Assembly (NCBI GenBank): GCA_020698575.1 | Contig: CM036240.1 | Coordinates: forward strand, 17,168,211-17,232,210 | Reading direction: 5' to 3' | Origin: Bostrychus sinensis | Lineage: Eukaryota > Chordata > Actinopteri > Gobiiformes > Eleotridae | DNA: 64,000 bases | Shown: piece after piece, positions 46,027 to 59,900 of the stretch | Position numbering within the stretch: position 1 is the first letter of the stretch | How the letters are laid out: each line of letters opens with the position of its first letter | Translations under genes and position numbers: made by a program | Notes under the pieces: generated by a model | The model's input: the letters and a program-made list of their open reading frames with translations, nothing else | What the model was told of the DNA's origin: nothing | Database searches by the model: none

Positions 46027-48230
46027 ACTAAGACTGTATCATTATTGGCAGGTGACAGTGAAGGAGACTTGAAGTTGCAGATAACAGGCAGATCTGTATC
46101 AAATAGCTGCATTATGGAACATGCATAAATGTATACAAAATGCAGTCTTTTTGTATTTAGATCAGTCAATATAAGCTATAGTGACAGCACCAGGCGTGTA
46201 AATGCATTTGAATAGGTGCTTTCAGAAGCCATTAGACCATTTGCCAGTCCCCTGTGTATACCCTAACACCGCACTTGTTGCATCTATATCTTCTATAATT
46301 GTCTCCATCACATTGGACATCCATTCACTTCCTATTTCTGCAGCATAATGAATGTAATTTACTGTAACCTTACCTCATTGTTAGACCAGTCGGGGGGCTG
46401 AAGGAAAACAATGTGTAAATTGGCATTCACTTGTATTCCGCCAACTGACTGAGCTGTAACAGATATAAATAATTTGTAGCAGTGTGAACCTGGCTCATTC
46501 CCCTCCTTAACTCCCACGAGCCAATAAAACATGATTCTGAATACAGCTGCATCACACTGCACGTTTGCTCTGCTATTTTCATCCACACAGATGTTCAGCC
46601 ATTATATTCTTTTGTTGTCGACTCTATGGCTCTTCTTTTAGTGTAAATTATTGTGTGGTCTTTTTTAGTGTTGCATATAATTTCAGGATATGTCCTTTGT
46701 ATTACAGCTTCACCTTTCTATACTGTTCTAAAACTGTACAGTACTATTTCACATGGAGTACACAGTATGCAACTGAACTAGAAATGATGCACATTTTATT
46801 TGTGGTTATTTAAAAATGTAGTATGCCTTCTTTCCTTCTTAATAATGTATTTTTTCCCAGTGAAAATATTTTGGAGGCACAGCAAAATTTGCCTTGAAGA
46901 CATAGATCTCTTGGATCCAGTCATGCCATACGACTGATTCATACAGTACACAGTGTCCAGTGTGCAGGGTATAATATGCACTAAAACTGCAGCTTTAATG
47001 GTTACATCTGAAAAATGAAAGCCAACATTCTTCAAATATTACAAGACAAAATGTAAGTCTGTGTTCAAATCAGATTAACATATCATTTGTTAGTCTATAT
47101 CTAAGTCCTTGGTCCCCCAAATTAGCCTAAAGATCATCCGAGAAGAGTCTTTCTTATGTTGTGACTTAGCTGTGAGTAACGTTGCTAACTATAGATACTA
47201 ATAGATCAGTGAAGAGTTTGTTTGTAGTTTCCTACATTTTTCAGTGATCATTGTGTCCACCTTGCCAAGAGTGTCTTTAAATGGCTTTAATTATGATCTT
47301 TTAAGGCCCAGAGTAGTTTGTTCTTCTGCTGCATAGGAAAGAAAATTGTGAGACTGACCCAACAACAGTAAAGTCTGCAAATTCTTCAAACATAAGTTTG
47401 ATCCATGCATACTGTCTTCCTCTCACCGTCCAAACAAAGCAATGAGTATGAGCAGTTGTCTGTCAGTGCAATGCAACCGGCGTAGGCACCTGCCTCCAGC
47501 TGGGTAGTTGAAAATAAATTATTGTTTCATGTTATGTTTTATTTCAATGGCTCTGATCTGATTGTGCAATCCAGATTTATCCTTCATCATTTAATTATGA
47601 CCCACTTTTTACAGAACCAAATGTTTCATTCTAAATGATTTTACTATGACCTTTATGGTATGTTTATTTAAAATTTGATATTACCATTTTCTGCAATTGC
47701 TATAAAACAATAGCCTGGGCAGCCAGCCCCTCCTACTTTATTCAGAAAGCTGGAGAGTCAGTGAACGGTTTCCACTTGGTTGATTGATCACAGTCGTTTA
47801 TCTGCAGCACGTCTTAGAAATGCATAAGAAAATCTCCTAATTCACCAAGATGGCGTTGGGCTAATACAGAGCAAATTTTAAAACTTCTGTCACCTAATTA
47901 ACAGCATTTAGTGCTTTCCTTTGTTACCTGTGATTCTGCTGAAGTGTTGTTGTTCATTCCTCTGTGTGATTTTTTGTTTGTTTGTTTGTGTTGTTTCCAT
48001 TTTAACAACAGTAAAGTCCTGTTGACATCCGACATAACAAACACATTCAAACAAACTGACTTTTTCCACTATTCTCTGAATAACTGGGTTCTGCTGCTGT
48101 ACCCATTCAGAAATAAGTACAGAGCAGCTCATAGTACAGCATATTTCTGGTGTTTCATGGCAACAACTCACCATGTTTGTTTTGGTTATGGGTCAATGGT
48201 TCACTCCTTACATCCCACCCTTTCCTACCC
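46027..48230. other. Intergenic, nothing recognised
   Basis: No exon or assignable repeat. The 155-codon frame at 47911-48378 is cysteine- and aromatic-rich without domain similarity, and its end lies in a repeat. Confidence 0.4.
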
Positions 48231-48234
48231 CTTC

Positions 48235-48315
48235 CCTATTGTGTGTAAAGTGCTTTGGGTGACTTGTGTCATAGTTAAAGCACTATATAAATACCATTCC
48301 CTTCCCTTCCCCTTT
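48235..48315 (+). repeat. Fish repeat 3' end (TGTAAAGTGCTTTGGGTG)
   Basis: GTGTAAAGTGCTTTGGGTGA with 'aaagcactatataaatacc' is a recurrent 3'-end motif of fish retroelements ('tgtaaagcgctttgagtg...gcgctatataaat'). A CTTCC-type simple repeat (CCCTTCCCTTCCCC) follows. The parent element is not identifiable. Confidence 0.5.
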
Positions 48316-48919
48316 GTTTCTTTGATTGGTTACTCAGCCTGTGATTGTTCAGCCATAGAAATTAATTTCAGTCCATGAGGTACATAAGTCTGAATGACCA
48401 GGCTAGTAAAACTATTTTTTAATCTAACCAAAGCATCCCTGCAATCTGCTTTTTGATCCTGTGCCCATCAGTTGAAAATCACTGTTTTGTTTGAGTACAT
48501 ACTTTAAGCTACTTCAGAGAAGTCAGGAAAGGCAGATAAACAATATGTTCCCTTTTATTAATAAATTATACATCTATACAATATATCCTTAATAAAACTG
48601 CAGCTATACAAATCATCGAGAAGAATTACCACATTATTACCCATTGCAATACAACTAAAACACTCTGAGAGGTATGTTCATTCAGTGATAAGGGGCGATC
48701 AGCTGACAATCACACTGTCAGATTGAAAGGACATGCGTAGGTAAAAGTCCAAGGCTCAAACACACACAGTCCGTCTTTGTGTATGTAGTCGATGTGTTGG
48801 ATCCACTTTTATCTGTCCACTTCTGTAGCGCACTGCCAAAGTTATGAATGAAGCAACTTAAGCAAGGTTAGGGACTAAGGTTGGCATCATGTTCTTGTTG
48901 ATTTATGCCCCTCTTTTGT

Positions 48920-50120
48920 TAAAATACAGTCGTGCATCAAGACATTAGGAAATTATGGAAAAGTCGGTTTACATCAAGAGTTCAATTCAAAGTGAAACAC
49001 ACACAGTATATTATATAGATTTACAACGTCTTAATTCAAATGAATTGTGCAGTGTGCAGTGATTTGCATATTTATTAGGCAAAGGTTTTGGGACCAGCAC
49101 AAAGAGTACACTGGTTTGTGGCCCCATACCTGGATATGTTTCACTTTTTAAATTGAAATACTGAAATAATATCACTTTTCCACAATCTTCTCATTTCTAG
49201 ATGTGTGGCTGTACTTCTAACAGGGGTGAAGGTGTCATTATGTTTGCAATGCATGTGTAAAAGTATGCTTCAAACTAAACAAATACTAACTAACACAAAT
49301 AAGGGACTAAATAAATCAACTATAGCTGCACATTTTCAGATAAGAGACTCTGCTAAGATTGATCCACACTACTGCTATCTATGGTTCACTTTCTATATCT
49401 ATGCACTTCTATTGGTATCCCATTGCAGCTTTGATTTCTATATATTGCACCACTTCAGACAGTAAGGCATGGTCGATGACAGCAGTTTAGGGTCAGGAGC
49501 CTTATCTGGGCTGGTTTCACTTGCACTTGTTGATTTAAATACTCATCCTCAGTTTCTGCATTTTCCTGTTATATTCATGATACAACCAAAGTTACACAAA
49601 AAATGTATGAAATGAAAAACAATACAGGATTTTTTGTGAAAGTTTCTAACGGCACATGTCAACAAATTACAGTATTGTTAAAATTATTTCAGTAGTTTGA
49701 TTCAAAAGTGGAACGCATATAGTAATATATAGATTCAGTACACACAAAGTGAAATATTTCAAGCATTTATATATGTTAATTGTGATTATGATGATTATGT
49801 CATATTAATCCAGCCAAAAGGGATCACAAGTGTTGGATGAATAGGGTTGCTTTAGGAAGGGCATCCAGCATAAAATCAATATGCAAATCACTGCACAGTA
49901 GGTGATTTGCTCTGGTGAGAAAAACCAAAAGGAAAGAAATATGTGTATATGTAAGTAATATTGTAAATTCATGAGAGTTTGATTTTCATTGGCTGTAAGC
50001 TATAATCATCACAATTAAAATAAACAGATGCTTGAAACATACTACTTATAATGGATCTACTGTCTCTGCATTACACTTTGAACTCAACAACTGAACTAAA
50101 TAGTTTTTTCCACAATAATC
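48920..50120. repeat. Inverted repeat pair flanking a family B copy
   Basis: 49660-49800 ('agattcagtacacacaaagtgaaatatttcaagcatttat', 'ttaattgtgattatgatgattatg') is mirrored at 49985-50120 ('ataatcatcacaattaaaataaac', 'gatgcttgaaacatac', 'ggatctactgtctc'). Between them sits a family B repeat (49805-49935: CCAGCCAAAAGGGATCACAAG, 'ggaagggcatccagcat'). A diverged further copy, with a family B fragment (GGGACCAGCACAAAGAGTAC), lies at 48930-49130. This is best read as a palindromic DNA element split by a later insertion. Confidence 0.6.
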
Positions 50121-50938
50121 TAATCTGTTGTATGTTTGGAGCTGGTGAAGTCAGATAAAGGTTTGTTTTCTTTTTTAAATTAATAAATACACTTTTATTT
50201 CTGACTTTTCCATGCGTCTTGAACAGTGCAATGAAAACAGCCTATTGGAATAAATATCAGAGTGAACCATGGCTAATGCTTAACGGGCAGATGTCGTGCA
50301 TGACTGGAAAATTCAAATTCCTTGTTTCGACGCCGTGTGGGTTGCACAACGGAATGACAATAAGCTTCTCTATATGTAAATCGGAACTGCCTTTGTGCAA
50401 ATCACACCAATAAATTCAAAAAAGTTGAAGTAAAAACTTTTATGCATATTAGGCACTCAGTATAGGCAGTTTCAGCCCCTTTCCTTCTCTCTTTCTTATA
50501 CGACCATCGCTGCAAAGCCGCGGCACCTGGCCTACAGTACATTTCCTGACTTGCAATGCAACTTTGTGAGTCCCACTTGGAAAAATTAAAATCGTCAGCA
50601 TATCGAGGGGTTCAAACAAAACATTAAATTTGTGCACATTCAAATGAGCATAGTGTCCAAATGTCGACCCCTTCCAACATTCATCTTCCGGCTTAGACAT
50701 TTTGAAATGACAGAAACCATAGCAATTTTTTTCACCAACACCAAATACACTAACAGCTGTAGAGACTCCGCCCCTTGCTTCTTATTGGGCATTAGGAAAG
50801 TGGAGGCCACAGATTTGTGCATTGTTCCTGTAAGATTTCCAGGGCACATAGATGTATAGTCTTGTAGGATGCAGCAGACACGTTGCATCCACCTGTCGGT
50901 CTGTTTTTGGAGGTAATTTGGCGGAGTGCGTCCCGTAG

Positions 50939-53900
50939 TCATATGTAGTACTCCTTCATGCTGTCCCTGACCGAGTGGTGCAGGTGCGTCTCTGCAGTTG
51001 TGTAGTCCGTGTACATGGTGTGTCTGTGCTCCTCCTTGATGCTCCTCTGGGCCCTCCTGTGCTGGTAGAGGAGGCGCGTGACCACTGCCAGAGCGCACAC
51101 GGCAATGAAGACCACGGCTGTGACCACACCTGACGAGCAGCAAGAAAAACGCATTAAAGGGTGTGAAAGCTTCTGGCAAAATAACAAACAACAGGTTGTG
51201 TTTGGGAATAGGTTTTGGTCCTCAGAGATGGAGAGGGGGGTATAGTATATGCTACATAGAGGTTTGTATATTTGCGCTTTTATTGCATTTACGTGTTTTG
51301 ACACAAGGTTGAAGCTTAAGGGAGCTAATATTTGGCTTAGAGCCCAACAGCTACCACAGCGATTTAAAAGCAGAACAAAATGTTTATTTGGCGTTGGTAG
51401 TCTCTCAGCAAGATGCTGTAACTCAAAAAGTAATGATCGCATTTTTATGATATTTTCAGAAATTAGCTAAGAAAAAAGAAATTAGTTTTTTGTTGTGGTT
51501 CCCGATCACTATCTGGATCTAGGTTATTACACAGAGCATACTAACTCCAACCACAAGGGGTCACTAAAGAAAGAAATTATTAGTTTGAGTGGATTCTTTA
51601 CCATTGTAAGCTTTTGGATTGAATTGATAGAGCAGAGATTCCAAATTTGATTCCAGGTTTGCTGTATTTTTACCATTGTGAGTTAGGGCTAATGCCTTGA
51701 TGGAGGTCTGTGCTCTCTAGACTTTTTCCCCAATGTTTTAGCTATAATTAAATTATACAAATAATAATAATGTATATGTGACTTTGATTTTTGACTTTTT
51801 GATTTAAAAAAAGAAAAGAAAAAGTTAAGCAAGACCTTACTCTTCACAGTTGCTCACAATTGTTCACAGTTCCTTATATTTTGGTTTGGTGAGCATTAGT
51901 TTTGTGTCTTGTATCTGATTTATTCTCTAATCTACACTGTCCTCTATAATAAAATGGTATACATCACATAAAAAGCAAAAATGTAGGTGTGGATGCCTTG
52001 TTCCAAAAGCACATGGGGATCCATTTAAATGATCACTGCCGACTTAAATTTAATTCCAAACATAATAGCTTATGTGTCAGTAATGGAGATGAGGTGGTGA
52101 ATGAATTAGGAGTAAAATAAATGGGTGGATTGACAAACAACATACAATTTCAATTAAGAACAATAAAGTAGAAGATAGTAAAGCAAAACAAACCTGCTAT
52201 TACTGCCAAATCCTTCTGGGTGTCATTACCATTCTGCATCTCTCCTTTATTGGCTGCACCTTGATCTAAGTCAAACAGAGAAACATACCAGTTCATTAAC
52301 ACCTTATATAGACAGCAGACACAATCAATTAAACCAAAGCTTCTGTCTTATTTGTATTCTTCTAATCTCTGCACTTCTGAAAATCACGTTCCATAAATTC
52401 AGAGTTTTATCCCCAATAAAAATGCCTGTGCACAAAATCTGTCTGAGTCTGACCCGCAGTAAAGCCCATTCAGGAAGAGGGTAATGAAGTATGGATTTGA
52501 ATTGAGTGGATCTGAATGAAGAGCGTTTTTTATGAGGGGAGAAGATAGCGTTGGGTAGTTTAATTGTTTTCTTGGTTATTTTTATTGGCAGCAAAAGTTC
52601 AATGCTCACAAAGAACTCAAGTTATACAGGCGCAAACTATAGAGAGATACAAGAGAAAAAAGATATGAAATATAACATGAGTAAGCTAGTAAAAATGTCT
52701 TTGGCAGTCAATTAAATGCATATGCCTTATTCTTAAAGATTATTACATTTTCACACAGCCATGAGAAAAAACATGTTTTAGTAATCTATGTAATGCATGT
52801 AATAGATGCAAACAATGCTGCAAGAAATATCATTGATAAAAAATAGTCAATTTTGACAAAAAATGCATTTGTGCAAATTTCTACATTTTTTTTTTACTTC
52901 TAAGATCTATTATAATGACAAAGGTTACTGGTAACCTTTGTTTACTGGTAACATTAATTTTGTATTAATGTTGATTGAACAGAAAAGGGCATTATTAAAA
53001 AAAACAGAACAAAATACAACTACTTGCGGTTTCTCCCTTTCGAAGTTGTCACAGCAAATTTTCTAGTGATCCTTATTTATAGTTTGGCATAATGTTTTTT
53101 TTATTATTTTTTTACCTAAGATACTCTTCCTGATTTATCCAGGTTTGGGGCTGCCACAAGCCCACTGGACACTGGACATTGTGACATTCTGTGGCTGCAG
53201 TTTATCGTAGAGGGAGTTGAACTCTGGTCTCCTATTGCAGGTGGGAGCACTAACCACTAGACTAAGGTGGAGCACGTTTGAGGTTATTGATAGTTTTTTA
53301 GCACAAAGGTATCTACACCTATCAGGCAAAACATTATGACCACTGACAGATGAAGTAAATAACACAGATTATTTCTTTATCTAGGCACTTGTTAGTGAGT
53401 GGGAAATATTAGGCAGAAAATCATATTCCAGGGTATGAATACTGCACTTTTGAATCCCAGGCTTTATATTATAATTAACCATAAATTAAGATATAACTGT
53501 GGCCTCAGAGCAGTACTTGAAAACAGAGGCTAAGGATCCATTAGTCAGGCTGGACTGTGCTTACAGGTGGACACCAGGTGGAGGTCAGCCTTTGAAATGC
53601 TAAACCAATGGTGAGCAGTGGCACACAGCAGCTTTGGGGCAAGAGGCGAGGGAGCAGAGGTGTGGACAAGCAGCACGAGTCAGCAGAGCTCTCACAGCTT
53701 AAGTGCCTGAACGGCCATGTTAGTTAGATAAGTGTGGGGCAGAGCGAGGCTGCTGTAGTACCATACTTAAGTGTTAAAGGAGTGAAAGCTGGATTTTACT
53801 ATGAAGTTGTTATAGATTTATTACTATTGACAAAGCTACACTTGAAATAATGCTTGATTCAGTTCTAACCAATCAAATAACATCTTACATATGATTCACC

Positions 53901-56900
53901 CAAGTCTATTAAAAGTCTAATACGTACCTTTCATTGTGTGTGAGGCCGAATCTGCCAGTACACCACAGTTCGACTGGACCAGCGGCCCTCTGATAGTGAC
54001 CAGTGAGCTTCCTCTATTGGTCAGCGCTGCCTTTAGTGGAGCCACATGATTGAACTGGACCGAGGACAGACATCCAACGAACCCTTTGGCCGCTGCCTGC
54101 CTCACTTCCTCATTGAAGATCTCTTGTCCTGCGCAGATGGAGGACACAGATATACAGATATGCAGCAGGAAATTACCAATACTTCACACCGAGGTAATAG
54201 GAGAACTTACTGATGACTTTGCCCAATGTCAAGGACCTGATTAGGAGCAGCTCTGCATCGGATGACAGCGTGTACTTTCTATGGACGTCCTGGTCGATCT
54301 GGTTGAAATCAAATAACAAGTCGGTTACAAGAAATGCACACCGAGATAACAGCTGCCGCGGCATTTCCGAGACGCTATAGATTAGGAATTGTGTTGATGG
54401 CGGCTTTGCACGAAAACATATCCTCCCACAGTTAGCCATTAAGTGATTTAGACCTTTCACTCCCCATCTGAGACAGGCCTCAGATGCATCACTTGATTCG
54501 ATGACCCACAAAAAAGCACGGCGTGATTACATGCGCTGATGTTTAATAAGCGCCGACTGCAGTAACACCTATAGATCAGCTCTCGTGGCGGCTAGGAATA
54601 GATTTCATTTCAGTGGGAAATTGATTTCAACCCGAGTTGTGTACAATTCATTTAACTGTTTAGCTATTTATGCTGTTTGGATAACATGCCAGAAATTGTA
54701 AACAGGCGGGATGGTTTTATTGCACTGTATGAGATAATTCAATGTAAGGTCTGTAACCAGGTTTTCTTGGTGTAATTTATTATTATGCTCATATGTTTTG
54801 TATTTTATTAAAATATGAGTAATGTTCATTACACTGGATTAATATGGCTTCCCTTTACTTTTAATATATTAAAAATGTTTTCTCTTTGTGAAGAAGAAGA
54901 TTATTTTACCTCTCTGTGGCTTTGTATAGGATGTTTAATCATTTAATTATAGGATTTAAATCATAACTATTATTTATGGATACATGTTGTAGGTAGGAAT
55001 AAATTGTATTTCAATGGTGGTTGAATTGGTCAGGCTATACACTCTCATAAACCTTTAATACAGGAAAATTAAATTCATGGTAATATTAAACATAACCCTA
55101 ATATTCTAGCCTGGGCAGGCAGACCCATTCACTTTTCTAATAAACTAAAGTGGGTCTGGTGTCTTCCACTTGGATTGTTTCTGCCGATCAATCATAAGCA
55201 TTCATCCAATGGGACAGGCTTTAGGAAATGCTTTTTTCTGCTTATTTGTATATTTTTTAATTAATTATTCAAAACTATATATTCTGCTTTTGTTTTCTAA
55301 TTGGATATTTTCTTGCCCAGTTGCATTTATAGATAATTTAATCCATGTCTGTTTATTCTTCTAATTAGAATCAACAGCAACCAAGTTAAAGGTACTGTAA
55401 GCAGCACAGCGCTAATACTGGTTTGAAAACAGTACTGCAATCAAATCACTGAAGCCATGCAGTGAACTCACTAAATCCAATAACTTTTATCGACACGGTT
55501 TGAGTTTGGGTTTGTAGAAGATGTTTCCATTTCCCACCTGTACGTAAACATTGCTGCTGACTCTGTGGATGCGGATCCTGTGAAGCCGTCCGTCTGCCAA
55601 ATTACTGGGGCTGGGGCTCAGTACGTCTGGATTTATGCTCTTCTTCAGATGATACCAGATCTGCAGACTCCCTGGACACAAAGAGAAAAAGCTCTTTCAA
55701 TCCTGAACACTTCAAGATGGTTGCACCTAACCATCTGTCTACTTCTGCTGAATACTTCAATGATAAAAAGTAAAGATGATAATAAACTGGTCCTCAGTAA
55801 TAATAGCATATGCTCCATGGCTTCGTAATACCCCATAGGCTGACTGATACAGCACTGTGAAAAAGTCTATGCCAGGTTTTTAGACAGGCTAATTGCAGTG
55901 AGATTTAGAGTGAAGTTAGTATTTTTGGTCTGTATTAGGGCTGAACGATATTGAAAAAATATCGAATTGCGATTTTTCTATAAGATATTGCAGTTGCGAT
56001 TAGATTTGCGATTTTTTTTTTTTTTTTTTTAATCAATGTAAAGTTCACAGTATACATTTTAAGCATTTGATGAAGCATTGACACCTGAGAGAAAACTGAA
56101 ACATTCACTGCTCAACTAATACAAGGAATCACATGCCTTTTAAAATAGTGGTTCTCAACTGATGGTTCAGGACCCAAAAGTGGGTCGCAGAACTGTTTTC
56201 AGTGGGTTGTGGGTCTTTGCCAGGGCAAAAAATAAATAAATAAACAACTTACACTCCTTAAAAATAGGTGGCAGTGTGGGAGATATAGAATAGAACAATA
56301 TAAAAGAAACTCAACCAGAGCAAAAAATCCAGTTATATAACTTTATTGTTATACCTAAGGTTGATGTGAGTACTGCTTAATTTCCTCGGTATCTTCAAAT
56401 TTTTCTGAAATATCTCTTCATTTTCCTGAAATATCTTTTAATTTTTCTTAATATCTCTTCATTTTCCTGAAATATCTCTTACTTTTTCCTCAGTATGTTT
56501 TTTATTTGGGACGCGGCTTCTCATTATACAGTGATGCTGGGTCCCAAAGCCAGATCAGTTGAGAACCACTGTTTTAAAACATGTCTGTACAGGTTTAAAC
56601 ACATCTATAGCACGATTTATACATATTAAGAAAAAATTGTGATTTTGATTAAATGTGCAGCCCTAGTATCTCAAAATAGTACAGAATCACTTAAAACACA
56701 CTTGACTCAAAAGAGTAACCTGGATCCACACCAGAATTAATATTTTACTGACCTATCCTGAAATATTCACAAAAATGTTGAGCAGAAATAAAAGTTTTTA
56801 GTTATCAGCGCTCACACCTGCACAGTACTGTATGTCTGTTTACCAAAGCAGTATGGCTACTTCCTTATAAATAGTGCCTTATATTTACACCTCTCCTCGA

Positions 56901-59900
56901 GATATAAAAATATTTATCTCGCAGCTCTTTGCTCTCAAGTCAATATCTGTTCAGTGTTCCTCCCACACACACACTCAGAGAGCCAGATGAAAGGGTGTGA
57001 AAGTGAGCATTGTCAAGCAGCAACGGGTCAATATTCAAATGCACAGTCAGTAGGTGAAGAGCTGAGTAGCTTCTATAGAGGCGCTGTTTACAGAGACGTG
57101 GGTGGAGCAAGTGAAGTATTATCATACACTGGCTGTCAGGATGTGTTGGCGCTTTCTGGTTTATTTTAATAGATGTATTGGAAGTAGACAGGAAAGGTGA
57201 TAAAGGAGAATGGCTTGGAGGCAAGATGAGCTCAATTCACCTGATGGCCCAGTTGGCAATGTCTGTCATACAAAGACAGTTACATACTGTAATGTAGAGA
57301 TCAGTCAACTTGTATTTTTTTTTTTTTTTTAAAGAGGCGGCTATATCACAAGCTTGTATAATCCAGCTACAAGACGTTAATCAAGCCACAAAAAGACATA
57401 AGCCAGTGTGTTCTTTGGGCCTGGGCAACTATGGGCCTAAAATGGGGTACAGCCTGGACAATGGCAGGACTGACAAGGACACGCAGAGAGATTGTAGTTG
57501 GCAGATTTAAATTTGATTTTACCTTATATAAACTGTTTCGGAGTCTGTTTGATGGTTAAATGAGTTGTTTTGGGGTAAATGAACTGACACTTGCAGCAGT
57601 GAGTGCCGTCGACCCAGAGTCACAGAAGTCTCGGGTCTCACGAGAAAGCAGCACATTCTGGTGAGCAAAACAACAAGCTAGCGGTGGCTTTATTTCTCGA
57701 TTTTCGTCGTTCCAGAGCAGCCAAATGGAAGAAAAAACTTTGTACAGATATGCAGAAGAGAAAACGAAAGTAAAGATGAGTGAGGGGTCACACAGGAGTC
57801 AATTGGGCTTCTGAGTATTTACGATAGTGCTTTACTTCGAAATGTAGGGGGCGCTTTATAGAGGAAAATAGGGCAAAAAGAGCAAAGAAACGAGCAGTTA
57901 CTGAGTTCCACTTTAAGGATCAAACCCACAACCCACACACTTATTTCAAATTGCAATCATTATCCTTACAATTAACTGCATTAATAGATTCAATACTTAA
58001 AAAATGATCTCCTTTATAGGGGTCAAGGCTTCATTATCACTAGAAGAGACTACTGCTAATGAATCCAACAGAGAAGCAAAACTAGAGGTTAATTGTGAAT
58101 ATTAGTTTTGCAAACATTTGCTCTGTTTTACAGCAGCTTTTGGATAGAGCTTTAGATTCAGTATCTCATGTCTAATCTCATCACCTTTTCACATTTGCAA
58201 AGTTAAACATTCATTGAATGAGGTGAGGACAAATTACTGTATGTGTAAGTGTTAAATATAAGTTTTTTTTTGTCCTAATCAACACTTGGAAGCGCTCATT
58301 TCTTACCAAGGCTGTCGGCACATCTTTACAACAGGCTATGCAGCTCAGTGCAAAAGGACTCATACATGCATTTATCTATCTCCTGGCAGTAGAAATATAT
58401 ATTATAATTGAAGGTGGGAATTATTCTAGTGTCAATGAAAGTTTGTTGAATCAGTAAAATTGCAGTCCTATTTGAGAGAAATCTACTCTCAAACACGGTT
58501 GTGATAACCTTCCTAAGAGAAGCTAAAAAAAATAATATTTTCATTTCATTCAACCCCCTTATTCTACCTAGGGGTTGCGGGTGGAGCCTATCCCAGCAAC
58601 GGTGGGTCTTAGACGGGGTACACCCTGGATAATAGTTGTAGGGCTCCAGACAGGGACACTGGCAAACAACTCCCTCTCACATTCATTCACTAAAGGCAAT
58701 TTACAGTAGAGTAACCAATTCTCTAAATACAATATCAGCAAACGCAATATCCGTATCACAAGAATCTAAATATATCACAATAACGCTGTGGTCTGTGGTA
58801 AATCTCTGTCAGATTTACACTGAAGAATCATTTTCCACCAGAGCCTTAAAAGAAAATGTGCTAAATAAAAATGTTTAAAAAGTCCAGTTTTTAATTGAAT
58901 TAATTTAGTCACAGCTTAGCCTTGTTTTATTCCTGGTTTAGTCTGTGTTAAGTTTAGATTTTGTCACTGTTTTGACTTGTAAATACAGGAACTTACATTT
59001 TTGTGAAATGTAGTGATTTTAATTCACTATGTGAAATAGGCTCTATTTTCAAATATTGCAATAATATCGTTATCGCAATTTTTAACATAGGCATTGAATA
59101 TCTCATGTTTTCTCCATAGCGTTCAGCCCTACACGCAATGTCTTTGTAGAACAGTTTACATAGGGAGACTCCACACTTGAATTAGAGATCAAACCCACAA
59201 CCTCCTTGCTGAGAGGCAGGAGCACTAACCTTCTGCCACAATGCTCCCCGAGAATAATTTTGTACAATAGTCCTACATCAAAATTGATGATAGAAAAGTC
59301 CATTTGTTTCAGTAGTTTAGTTTAAAGCGATATCACATGTAGCATACAGAAATCAGAAACAACACCCACACAAATCCCATACCCTCTACGTACCGTTCCT
59401 GGCCAGTATGACAGCGATGTACTGCTGGCTGAAGGTGCTGACCGTCAGGAGCATGGCGGGGGTCTGGGTGGTGCTGAAGCTGAAGGCAATGTCCTCTCTG
59501 GCCCTGCTGATGCTCTCTGTGGACACGCTGGAGGCCGGAGAGTTCCCATTCTGCATCACTGAGAAGGGCTCCTGGAAGGTGTAGGTCACTGAGGACTCCC
59601 GGTCAAAGGACACCGACACCTCTGTGTACATCGGCGGGAAGAAAAAAAATACAACTCAGGCTAGGGAGCTCATTTAGAGACTTGATTAAGAGCTTAAGGC
59701 CCGGCTCAAAGCTCAAGTCTTTTAAACTTTATCAATAGTGAATACAAGGGCATCTCAATAAATTAAAACACTGTAGAAAAGTGAGTATACTTCAAATGAA
59801 AATGAAATGGAATTATAGTATAGATTCAGTTCACACAGAATGAAACATAACATTTATTTTAATTGTGACAACTGCGATATGCAAAAAACATAATTCTGTA

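Noticed and set aside
47911..48378. 155-codon plus-strand frame
   Set aside because: No domain similarity, it overlaps an open frame on the other strand, and it ends in a fish retroelement 3' motif.
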